Source of the DNA: Solirubrobacteraceae bacterium
GTDB lineage: Bacteria; Actinomycetota; Thermoleophilia; Solirubrobacterales; Solirubrobacteraceae
DNA: 16,270 nt
Assembly: GCA_025935735.1 (NCBI GenBank)
Contig: JAICUS010000060.1
Location: forward strand, 1-16,270
Direction: 5' to 3'
Positions 1 through 8,251 of this stretch are shown here, piece by piece; position 1 is the first letter of the stretch, and every line of letters begins with the position of its first letter. A program made the translations under genes and the position numbers. The notes under the pieces are model-generated. The model was not told the origin of the DNA. It ran no database searches and saw nothing but the letters and a program-made list of their open reading frames with translations.

Positions 1-1038
1 ATGTCCGTAACGATTCGGCCAACACGGGCGCCACGGGTGGGCGGGGCGCCGCATCGGGTCGCGGTGCTGGCGCTCGACGCGGTGGTGCCGCTCGACCTGG
101 GCATCCCCGCGCAGGTGTTCGGAGCATACGACGAGGTGCCGTACGCGCTGACGCTGTGCGGCGAGCGGCCCGGGCCGGTCGCGACGTGCGCGGGCTTCTC
201 CGTGGTGGCCGAGGCCGGGCTGGAGACGCTCGGCGAGGCCGACACGCTGATCGTCCCCGGCTTCGAGCCGCATGACCGGCCGCTCTCCCCCGCCGTCCTG
301 GACGCGCTGCGAACCAGCCCCGCCCGCAAGGTGTCCATCTGCACCGGCGCGTTCGCGCTGGCCGCCGCCGGCGTGCTCGACGGCCGCCGGGCGACCACCC
401 ACTGGCGCCACACCGGGGAGCTGACCCGCGCCTACCCGCAGGTCGCCGTCGCGCCTGACGTCCTCTACGTCGACGAGGGCGACGTGCTGACGAGCGCGGG
501 CGTCGCGGCCGGCCTGGACCTCTGCCTGCACATCCTGCGCTCCGACCACGGCGCCGCGTTCGCCGCCGCGGTGGCCCGCCGGATCGTCGTCCCCCCGCAC
601 CGCGACGGCGGCCAGGCGCAGTTCATCCTCGCGCCGCTGCCCGCCCGCGACGGCTCGCTGGCCGCCACCCGTGCCTGGGCGCTCGCGCGCCTCCACGCGC
701 CGCTGACCGTCAAGGACCTCGCCGCCCACGCCTGCGTCTCCCAGCGCACGCTCGCCCGCCGCTGGACCGCCGAGACGGGCGTCCCCGTCCACCGCTGGCT
801 GCTCGCCCAGCGCGTCGACGCGGCCCGCGCCGCCCTGGAGACCGGCGACGCCACCGTCGAGGAGGTCGCGCGCGCCACCGGCTTCGGCACGGCGGCCAAC
901 CTGCGCAAGCACTTCCGCCGCCGCGTGGCGACGACCCCGACCGCCTACCGGCGCGCGTTCTCGCTGCGCCCGCGCAGCAGCGGCCGCGCGAACCAGACCG
1001 CCACCAGCAGCACCGCGATCGCCGCCGGGAACGCGTAG
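1..1038 (+). CDS. GlxA/FtrA-like transcriptional regulator (DJ-1/PfpI domain plus AraC-type HTH)
   Basis: Probable cytoplasmic transcription factor with a DJ-1/PfpI (class I amidotransferase-like) sensor domain and an AraC/XylS DNA-binding domain. Residues about 18-200 form the DJ-1 fold, with the nucleophile-elbow Cys114 in VSICTGAFAL followed by the family-typical LDGRRATTHW. Residues about 222-320 hold the two helix-turn-helix motifs, including LAAHACVSQRTLARRW and the second-HTH segment EVARATGFGTAANLRKHFRR, closing with TPTAYRRAF. Total length (345) is near the usual 310-340. The ATG is the first base of the window, so an earlier start cannot be excluded. The last ~25 residues (SLRPRSS to the end) go beyond the usual AraC end and lie antisense to the convergent membrane-protein gene. 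It is the only plus-strand gene. Target genes and ligand are unknown. Family call is firm; function is not. Confidence 0.9.
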   Translation: MSVTIRPTRAPRVGGAPHRVAVLALDAVVPLDLGIPAQVFGAYDEVPYALTLCGERPGPVATCAGFSVVAEAGLETLGEADTLIVPGFEPHDRPLSPAVLDALRTSPARKVSICTGAFALAAAGVLDGRRATTHWRHTGELTRAYPQVAVAPDVLYVDEGDVLTSAGVAAGLDLCLHILRSDHGAAFAAAVARRIVVPPHRDGGQAQFILAPLPARDGSLAATRAWALARLHAPLTVKDLAAHACVSQRTLARRWTAETGVPVHRWLLAQRVDAARAALETGDATVEEVARATGFGTAANLRKHFRRRVATTPTAYRRAFSLRPRSSGRANQTATSSTAIAAGNA

Positions 1039-1400
1039 ATCGCCGCGCCCTCGTAGAGCACGTCGGTGATCATCACGAGCGCGAGCACGATCGCGACCGC
1101 CAGGAACGCCAGGCCGGCGATCGTGTACTTGTGCGCGGTCTCGATCACGTACTTGCGGTCGCCCTTGTGGAAGCGCAGGCGGTGCGTGGCGCTCGGCGCG
1201 ATCAGGCAGATCGTGGAGAGCGTCGTGCACAGCAGCGCGGCATAGAACAGCGCCTTCTCGATCCCGTTGATGCGGCTGAAGCCCTGGGCGAACGGCGCGG
1301 TCAGGAGAAACGCGAACAGGAACTGCACGCCCGGCAGCGCGATCCGCAGCTCGTTGAGGAGCTCGATCAGCTGCCGGTCCTGCTTCTCCTGCTCGTCCAT
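945..1400 (-). CDS. DUF6328-like four-helix membrane protein
   Basis: A 151-residue integral membrane protein of unknown function that resembles the actinobacterial DUF6328 family. It has a charged N-terminus (MDEQEKQDRQLIELLNELRI) and then four hydrophobic segments at about residues 25-42, 50-68, 93-115 and 118-141. A basic loop (RLRFHKGDRKY, 75-84) separates helices 2 and 3, and the tail is basic. The segment LLNELRIALPGVQFLFAFLL is what suggests DUF6328. The ATG directly abuts the cdsA stop (TAG then ATG, no spacer), so it is the last cistron of the rpsB-cdsA operon and is probably translated by coupling. Its last ~31 codons overlap the 3' end of the convergent regulator gene on the other strand. 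No function is assigned. Confidence 0.8.
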   Translation of the reverse strand: MDEQEKQDRQLIELLNELRIALPGVQFLFAFLLTAPFAQGFSRINGIEKALFYAALLCTTLSTICLIAPSATHRLRFHKGDRKYVIETAHKYTIAGLAFLAVAIVLALVMITDVLYEGAAIYAFPAAIAVLLVAVWFARPLLRGRSENARR

Positions 1401-2195
1401 CTAGAGCGCCAGCCAGACGTAGTAGGACGCCACGAGGGCGAACAACGCGGCGTCCACCCGGTCGAGGGCGCCACCGTGAGCGCCGAACAGCGTGCCGGTG
1501 TCCTTGACGCCCATGTCGCGCTTGACGAGCGACTCGAACAGGTCGCCGATCGGGGCGGCGATCGTCACGGTGAGGCCGAGCAGCAGCCCGTCGGAGCCGG
1601 AGATCCAGTGGCCGGTGTAGGTGCGGCTGGCGTACCAGACGACGAGCGTCCCGACGACGATCCCGCAGGCCAGCCCCTCGACGGTCTTGTTGGGCGAGAT
1701 CCGCGGCGCAAGCTTGGTGGTGCCGAGCCAGCGGCCGCCGATGTAGGCCGCCGAGTCGCCGATGAACGTCCCCAGCAGCACCATGAACACCAGCGCGCCG
1801 CCGTGCTGCAGGCCGCGCAGCAGCGCCGCGTGCGCGACCCCCATGCCGATCCAGACGACGATCAGGATGGTGGCCGACAGCGTGGCCGTCACGCGCTCGC
1901 GGTGCGGGGCGACGACCGCCAGGAAGAACATCACCGGCACGCTCGCCACCAGCGCGAGCAGCACCTGGCGCTCGCTCCCCGCGGTGCCGGCGGCCACCAG
2001 CCCGAGCACGGCCAGCATCGCGGCCAGCCGCACCGGGTGCGCGCGCTCCAGCATGACCGTCAGCTCGTGCACGGCGATCACGGCGAGGATCCCCACGCCC
2101 GCGGCGAAGATCCAGCCGCCCTCGTAGATGATGAAGATGGCGAACGCGACCGCGGGGATCGCCACCAGGACCCGGGCGAAGAGGTCCGAGCCCAT
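1401..2195 (-). CDS. cdsA: Phosphatidate cytidylyltransferase (CDP-diacylglycerol synthase)
   Basis: Makes CDP-diacylglycerol from phosphatidic acid and CTP in the membrane, the branch point to the phospholipids. The 264-residue protein is almost wholly hydrophobic with about eight membrane segments. The family signature is present: GDSAAYIGGR (147-155), KLAPRISPNKTVEG (161-174) and the C-terminal SLVKRDMGVKDTGTLFGAHGG (222-242) followed by ALDRVDA, with the metal-binding Asp residues. The usual LLPGHGG is LFGAHGG here. The reading frame is open upstream, but the ATG at 2195 is chosen because it overlaps the uppS stop by one base (TGATG) and gives the normal length. Downstream, where many bacteria have dxr and rseP, a DUF6328-like gene follows. 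Confidence 0.96.
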   Translation of the reverse strand: MGSDLFARVLVAIPAVAFAIFIIYEGGWIFAAGVGILAVIAVHELTVMLERAHPVRLAAMLAVLGLVAAGTAGSERQVLLALVASVPVMFFLAVVAPHRERVTATLSATILIVVWIGMGVAHAALLRGLQHGGALVFMVLLGTFIGDSAAYIGGRWLGTTKLAPRISPNKTVEGLACGIVVGTLVVWYASRTYTGHWISGSDGLLLGLTVTIAAPIGDLFESLVKRDMGVKDTGTLFGAHGGALDRVDAALFALVASYYVWLAL

Positions 2196-2853
2196 CAGCG
2201 GCCGCCGAAGCGGCGCTCGCGCGCCGCGTAGCTGGCCAGCGCGGCCTCGAGGTCCGCGCGCGAGAAGTCCGGCCACAGCACGTCGGAGAAGTGCAGCTCG
2301 CTGTAGGCCAGCTGCCACAGCAGGTAGTTGGAGATGCGCTGCTCGCCGCTCGTGCGGATGAGCAGCTCCGGATCGTGCATCTCCGGCGCGTACAACAGCT
2401 CCCGGAACGCGTCCTCTCCGCCGCCCGTGTAGCGCTCGGCGGCGTCGAGGATCTCCGCCCGCCCGCCGTAGTTGAACGCCACGAACAGCGTGATCCGCTC
2501 GTTGGCCGCGGTCTTCGCCTCCGCCCACTCCATCTGCTCGAGCAGCTCGGCGATCACGCCTGCCCGGCGGCCGATGAAGCGCATCCGGACGCCCTGCTCG
2601 TCGAGCTCCGGCGTCTCCGCCAGGATCCGCGCGCTGAACAGCGACATCAGCGCGTCGACCTCGTCAGGCGGGCGCGACCAGTTCTCGGTGGAGAACGAGA
2701 AGACGGTCAGCTCGCGGATGCCGAGGTCGGCCGCGTCGCGCAGCCGCGCCTTGACCGTGTCCGCCCCCGCGTCGTGACCCTCCGCCACCGACAGCCCGCG
2801 CTGCTGCGCCCAGCGCCCGTTGCCATCCATGATGATGGCGACGTAGGAGGCGC

Positions 2854-2857
<4 letters not shown>
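2195..2857 (-). CDS. uppS: Isoprenyl transferase (undecaprenyl diphosphate synthase type)
   Basis: cis-Prenyltransferase that extends farnesyl diphosphate with isopentenyl diphosphate to make the polyprenyl carrier of peptidoglycan and wall glycan synthesis. The signatures are clear: IMDGNGRWA with catalytic Asp11, FSFSTENW (53-60), FIGRR (94-98), FNYGGR (128-133), and the C-terminal RTSGEQRISNYLLWQLAYSE (168-187) that binds pyrophosphate and Mg. At 220 residues it is shorter than the E. coli enzyme (about 250), with the usual N-terminal leader trimmed so that the first strand starts at residue 5. The start is GTG, sharing GTGA with the frr stop. Product chain length cannot be read from sequence; an actinobacterial short-chain prenyl synthase is an alternative. 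Confidence 0.95.
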
Positions 2858-4722
<1,865 letters not shown>

Positions 4723-4726
<4 letters not shown>

Positions 4727-6393
4727 TTGTCCTCGTCCTTCTTCTCGTCGTCGCTGCTCACGGCCTTCTTCGCCGCACGGGACGCGCCCGCGGCGGCCTT
4801 GGCGGCGGCCTTGACCGGCCCAGGCGCGCGCTCGGCCACGGCCTCGGCGGCGGTCTCGGCGGCGCCGGCGGCGGTCTCGGCGACGGTCTGGGCGGTGTCG
4901 ACGGCGGTCTCCACGACGCCGCCGCCGGACTCGTCGGCGGCGGCGGGCGAAGCGTCCGGCTGGGTGGGGGCGGCGGGAGCCTCCTCGGCGGCCGGGGCGG
5001 CGGCGGCCTCGGCGGCCGGCTCGTTGGCGGCGGCCGGCGCCTCAGCGGCGGCCGGGGCCTCAGGCTCGGCGGGCGTGGCCGGCTCGACGATCTCGAGCTC
5101 CGCACTGCCTCGGCCAGAGGCCTCGTCACCGCTTGAGCCTTCGGCTCGTCTCGGATCCGGCGGGGCCGCGGCCTCGGCGGCCTTCGCGATGTCCGTCGGG
5201 CCCGGCTCCGCGGCCGGCGCGGCCTTGGTGGACTTCGCCTTGCGGGCCTTCTGGCGCGCGCGCTGGCCGCCGCCCTCCTTGGGCACCGACGCCGCCGGCG
5301 CGCCCTCCGCGGTGTCGCTGGCCGGTGCGCCCTCGCCCGCGGCGGCGCCCGCCGCCTGGGGCACGCGGTCGCCGACGTTCGGGTTCTGGATGGCCTCGCG
5401 GCGGCCCGGGCCGACGTTGCCGACCGCGGGTGCGGCGGGCTCGTCGGCCGCCTGGGCGGCCGCGGTCGCCTCGGCCTCGCGGCGGCCCTCGACCTCGCGG
5501 CCCGCGCCTTCGGAGACGGCCTGGGCCACCTCGGCCTCGGCCACGTCGCGCGGCTCGCCCTCGCCGGCCTGGGAGAGCGCGGCCTCGGCGGCGGCGCGCT
5601 CGGCGGCCTCGGCGGCCTCGCGCTCCTGCTGCTCGCGCCGCGCACGCTCCTCCTGCTCGCGGCGGGCCTGCTCCTCGGCCTCGCGGCGCGCCTGCTCCTC
5701 CTCGGTGCGGAAGCGCTGGCGGCCCTGCTGGACCACGTCGCCGATCGCGTGCGTGATCAGGTTGCAGGCGCGGATCGCGTCGTCGTTGCCCGGGATGACG
5801 TAGTCGATCCCGTCGGGGTCGCAGTTGGTGTCGACCAGGCCGATGATCGGGATCCGCAGCCGCTGCGCCTCGCGCACCGCGATCGCCTCGGTCTTGAGGT
5901 CGATGACGAACATCGCGTCCGGCACGCGCTGCATGTCCTTGACGCCGCCCAGGTTGGCCCGCAGCTTCTCCAGGTCGGCCTCCGCGGACAGCCGCTCGCG
6001 CGTGGGCAGCAGCGCGAGCTGGCCCTCGGTGGCGTAGCGCTCGAGGTCGTGCAGTCGGCGGATGCGCGCCGACATCGTCTGGTAGTTGGTCAACAGGCCG
6101 CCGAGCCAGCGGTGGTTGACGTATGGCATGCCCGCGGCCTCGGCGATCTCCTTGATGCCGTCGCGCGCCTGCTTCTTGGTGCCGACGAACAGCACGGTGC
6201 CGCCGCGGTGGGCCACCTCGGTGGCGAAGTTCTGCGCCTGCTCGAGCAGCGCCGCGGTCTTGAGCAGGTCGATGAGATAGATGCCGCCGCGCTCGCCATG
6301 GATGAAGCGGCGCATCTTCGGGTTCCAGCGGCGTGTCTGGTGGCCGAAGTGGACCCCGGCTTCCAGCAGCTCCTTCAGACCGACTTCGGCCAT
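4723..6393 (-). CDS. rpsB: Ribosomal protein S2 with a very long Ala/Glu/Pro-rich C-terminal extension
   Basis: Residues 1-225 are an ordinary S2 body of the small ribosomal subunit: LKELLEAGVHFGHQTRRWNP, LFVGTKKQA, VNHRWLGGLLTN and the C-terminal PIIGLVDTNCDPDGIDYVIP followed by NDDAIRAC. Usual S2 is about 230-260 residues; this one is 556. Residues 230-272 are a Glu/Arg/Gln-rich helix-forming stretch of repeated octapeptides. Residues 273-525 are low-complexity Ala/Pro/Glu/Gly, with a basic patch at 377-391 (QRARQKARKAKSTK). Residues 527-556 form an Ala/Lys helix ending in an acidic/basic tail (SSDDEKKDEDK). The tail is in frame without a stop and ends at the GTGA junction with tsf, so it is part of the normal gene. 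The ATG at 6393 has GGGAG 10 bases upstream. The body is certain; the role of the tail is unknown. Confidence 0.96.
5107..5147. repeat. Pair of short palindromes inside the rpsB tail (possible small inserted element)
   Basis: Two perfect inverted repeats lie close together: GCCTC-GGCCA-GAGGC (5107-5121) and GAGCC-TTC-GGCTC (5135-5147). The surrounding stretch, about 5090-5160, encodes DEASGRGSAELEIVE-like sequence with a lower Ala/Pro share and different codon choice from the GCC/GCG-dominated flanks. It stays in frame. It looks like a small palindromic unit inserted into a tolerant linker, but two short hairpins can also arise by chance in GC-rich DNA. Confidence 0.4.
5581..5700 (-). repeat. 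Tandem 24-bp repeat encoding an E/R-rich octapeptide in the S2 tail
   Basis: Five consecutive 8-residue units lie at S2 residues 232-271: EEQARREA, EEQARREQ, EERARREQ, QEREAAEA and AERAAAEA. The first three are nearly identical and the last two have drifted toward Ala. Spacing of Glu and Arg suits i to i+4 salt bridges, so a long single alpha-helix or coiled coil is expected. The pattern suggests growth by duplication of a 24-bp unit followed by decay. Confidence 0.8.
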
Positions 6394-6403
6394 CGTGGAG
6401 TCA

Positions 6404-6408
6404 CTCCC
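6404..6408 (-). promoter_or_regulatory. Ribosome-binding site of rpsB
   Basis: On the minus strand GGGAG (within AAGGGAGTGA) lies 10 bases before the rpsB ATG. It supports the start at 6393. Confidence 0.75.
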
Positions 6409-6425
6409 TTACGTGTGGTTGTGCA

Positions 6426-6516
6426 GTGCCGCCCCCGGCACGAGGCTTCGCGGACCCGGCGCACCATGCGCCGGGCAGGGCCCGCGACCTCGCGGCTGTG
6501 ACGCCGAACTGGCGTC
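6426..6516 (-). promoter_or_regulatory. Structured 5' leader of rpsB with four tandem hairpins
   Basis: The 220-bp gap between rluD and rpsB (6394-6613) contains four perfect inverted repeats in a row. They are GTGCC-N6-GGCAC (6426-6441), CCCGGCGCA-N3-TGCGCCGGG (6455-6475, 9-bp stem), CCGCG-N4-CGCGG (6482-6495) and GACGCC-N5-GGCGTC (6500-6516). All lie between the best promoter candidate (about 6549) and the ribosome-binding site (6404-6408). No U-run follows the 9-bp hairpin on the minus strand, so it is not a standard intrinsic terminator. Autogenous control of rpsB-tsf by S2 through the mRNA leader is established in E. coli; a comparable role here is inference. Confidence 0.55.
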
Positions 6517-6548
6517 TGGCCGGGGGGTCGTTGACGGAATTCGCGTCC

Positions 6549-6566
6549 AGTTTAGAGAAAGTTCTC
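6549..6566 (-). promoter_or_regulatory. Candidate promoter -10 and palindrome upstream of rpsB
   Basis: An A/T-rich island in an otherwise GC-rich gap. On the minus strand it reads TAAACT (6549-6554), a plausible -10 of the TAnnnT type. It is preceded directly by the palindrome GAGAA-CT-TTCTC (6555-6566), which could be an operator. No convincing -35 is seen 16-18 bases upstream. A start here would give an rpsB leader of roughly 150 nt. Confidence 0.35.
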
Positions 6567-6613
6567 GCGGGCGCCTGCGTTTGCGGCTCTGACGGGAGTC
6601 CCCTCGGCACCCC

Positions 6614-7513
6614 CTACTCCGATGGGAGCCCCCGTTCCCCTGACGCCAGCCGGAGGGCCTCACTGAGGTCCTCCGGCAGCGGCGCCCGCACCTGCACCGA
6701 TTCCCGCTGGAGCGGATGGTCGAACGCGATCCGCTCCGAATGCAGGAACTGGCGGCCCAATCCGGGCAGTTGAAACCGCCCCCCGTATTCCGGATCGCCC
6801 ACCACCGGGTGGCCGATGGCGAGCAGATGGGCCCGGATCTGGTGCGTGCGTCCGGTCTCCAAGCGCACCCGCAGGAGCGTGGACTCGGGGAACGTCCCCT
6901 CCGTCTCGAAGTGGGTGACCGCGGGCCGCGGGTCGTCGGTGTCGGTGGACATCCGGGTGCGCACGCGGCGGTCGCGGCCCAGCGGCGCCTCGATCGTCCC
7001 CGTGCGGGCCGGCGGGCGGCCCTCGACCAGCGCCAGGTACTCGCGGGCGATCCTGCGCTCGCGGAGCAGCGCGGACAGCGCCGCGTGCGCCGCCTCCGAG
7101 CGCGCCAGGACGAGCACGCCCGACGTGTCGCGGTCCAGCCGGTGCACGACGCCCGGCCGCGCCGGGTCCGGCCCGCCGGCCACCCGGCCGGCCAGCGCCT
7201 GCACGAGCGTGCCCTGCGCGTGGCCCTGCCCAGGGTGGACGACCACGCCCGCCGGCTTGTCGACCACCAGCAGGTGCTCGTCCTCGTAGGCGATCCGGAA
7301 CGGCGCCGGGGCGACCGCGGGCGCCGGCTCCACCTCCGGCTCGTCCACGCGCACCGTCTCGCCCCCGGCCAGCACGTGGCGCTTGGGCCGCGGCGCGCCG
7401 TCGACGGTCACGTGCCCCTCCTCGATCAGCCGCTGCGCCCGCGTGCGCGAGCCCACCGCGCCGGCCAGGAAGACGTCCAGGCGCTCGCCCGCGGCCTCGG
7501 CCGGCACCCTCAT
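6614..7513 (-). CDS. rluD: RluA-family large-subunit pseudouridine synthase (RluD-like)
   Basis: Converts uridine to pseudouridine in 23S rRNA, probably in helix 69 as RluD does, although the site cannot be told from sequence. Residues about 8-58 are an S4 RNA-binding domain (GERLDVFLAG, RAQRLIEEGHVTVDG). The catalytic domain begins about residue 72 (YEDEHLLVVDKPAGVVVHPG) and carries HRLDRDTSG with catalytic Asp127, then AREYLALVEG, GRTHQIRAHL and GHPVVGDPEYG. The 299-residue length is typical. The ATG overlaps the lspA stop as ATGA. lspA followed by rluD is a widely kept pair. It is the last gene before the rpsB leader; no terminator is obvious after the TAG stop. Confidence 0.95.
   Translation of the reverse strand: MRVPAEAAGERLDVFLAGAVGSRTRAQRLIEEGHVTVDGAPRPKRHVLAGGETVRVDEPEVEPAPAVAPAPFRIAYEDEHLLVVDKPAGVVVHPGQGHAQGTLVQALAGRVAGGPDPARPGVVHRLDRDTSGVLVLARSEAAHAALSALLRERRIAREYLALVEGRPPARTGTIEAPLGRDRRVRTRMSTDTDDPRPAVTHFETEGTFPESTLLRVRLETGRTHQIRAHLLAIGHPVVGDPEYGGRFQLPGLGRQFLHSERIAFDHPLQRESVQVRAPLPEDLSEALRLASGERGLPSE
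6650..6676. repeat. 27-bp imperfect palindrome near the 3' end of rluD
   Basis: CCGGAGG (6650-6656) pairs with CCTCCGG (6670-6676), and CCTC (6658-6661) pairs with GAGG (6665-6668) around a 3-base loop. One position is mismatched in the sense RNA. It lies inside the coding sequence, about 35 bp before the stop, so it may be simple coding constraint. An mRNA 3' stabiliser or attenuation point is possible. Confidence 0.4.
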
Positions 7514-7959
7514 CGCACCCGCTCGAGCACGTAGATCAGCACCACCACGCCGAGCGTGATGCAGATGTCGGCCAGGTTGAACGCCGGCCAGTGCGGGAGC
7601 AGGATCCAGTCGGTCACGGCGCCGAGCCGCGCCCGGTCGATGAGGTTCCCGGCCGCGCCGCCGAGCAGCATCCCGGTGGGCAGCCAGACGAGCCGGCGGT
7701 GCAGGTGGGTGAGGAAGAAGGCGACCAGCGCGCCGAGCGCCACCACGGCCACGATCACCACGAACGCGCCGCCGCCCGAGAACACGCTGAACGCCACGCC
7801 CGAGTTGCGCGCGTGGACCAGGTGCAGCACCCCGGGGATGACCGTGTCGCGCTCGAACGGGCCGATCGAGGAGCGGACGACCGCCTTCGACGCCTGGTCG
7901 GCGACCACGACCGCCACCGCGACCAGCGCGGTGAGCGCGACCGTGCGGCCGGCCCTCAC
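7510..7959 (-). CDS. lspA: Lipoprotein signal peptidase (signal peptidase II)
   Basis: Membrane aspartyl protease that removes the signal peptide of prolipoproteins after diacylglyceryl transfer. The 149-residue protein has four hydrophobic segments and the family blocks: VVADQASKAVV with Asp21, HARNSGVAFSVF (49-60), and GGAAGNLIDRARLGAVTDWI with catalytic Asp117. The second catalytic Asp131 is in PAFNLADICI. The GTG start (7959) overlaps the yggT stop as GTGA, and the stop overlaps rluD as ATGA, so lspA is coupled on both sides. Confidence 0.97.
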   Translation of the reverse strand: MRAGRTVALTALVAVAVVVADQASKAVVRSSIGPFERDTVIPGVLHLVHARNSGVAFSVFSGGGAFVVIVAVVALGALVAFFLTHLHRRLVWLPTGMLLGGAAGNLIDRARLGAVTDWILLPHWPAFNLADICITLGVVVLIYVLERVR

Positions 7960-8246
7960 GGCCCGGGGTCGATGAGCTTCACGAGCAGCTGCCCGCCGAA
8001 GATCAGCACGAGGATCGCCAGCATCGGGCTGAAGTCGATCGGGCCGAACTGGAGACCCAGCCGGCGGAAGATCCGCAGGTACGGGTTCGTCACGTCGCGC
8101 AGGAAGTCGAGCACCGCGTTCACCGGCCGCGAGTACGGGATCCGCACGCCGAACGACAGCACCCAGGAGACGATGATCCAGGCGAAGATGATCAGCGTGT
8201 AGACGCCGATCAGCGCGTTGAGGAAGCCCGCGATGTCGTGGCGCAA
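7956..8246 (-). CDS. yggT: YggT/YlmG family membrane protein
   Basis: Small inner-membrane protein of the YggT (YlmG) family, linked by gene context and some genetics to cell division and envelope organisation; its biochemical role is unsettled. The 96-residue protein has two hydrophobic segments (LNALIGVYTLIIFAWIIVSW and MLAILVLIFGGQLLVKLI) and the family motif VRDVTNPYLRIFRR-like (FLRDVTNPYLRIFRRL). The frame is open far upstream, so the start must be chosen. TTG at 8246 has GGGGAG nine bases before it and gives the normal family length. A CTG at 8255, overlapping the proC stop as CTGA, is the alternative and would add three residues. Confidence 0.9.
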   Translation of the reverse strand: MRHDIAGFLNALIGVYTLIIFAWIIVSWVLSFGVRIPYSRPVNAVLDFLRDVTNPYLRIFRRLGLQFGPIDFSPMLAILVLIFGGQLLVKLIDPGP

Positions 8247-8251
8247 CGCCG

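Noticed and set aside
5581..5700. Tandem repeats as a possible CRISPR array
   Set aside because: The units are contiguous 24-bp coding repeats without spacers, in frame within S2.
6455..6475. The 9-bp hairpin upstream of rpsB as an intrinsic terminator for rluD
   Set aside because: No run of T follows on the minus strand, and three further hairpins come before the rpsB start. A leader role fits better, though Rho-dependent termination cannot be excluded.
6531..6558. A plus-strand promoter TTGACG with TAGAGA at 16-bp spacing, pointing into rluD antisense
   Set aside because: The -10 is poor, and no plus-strand gene or RNA signature lies downstream. The A/T island is better used on the minus strand.
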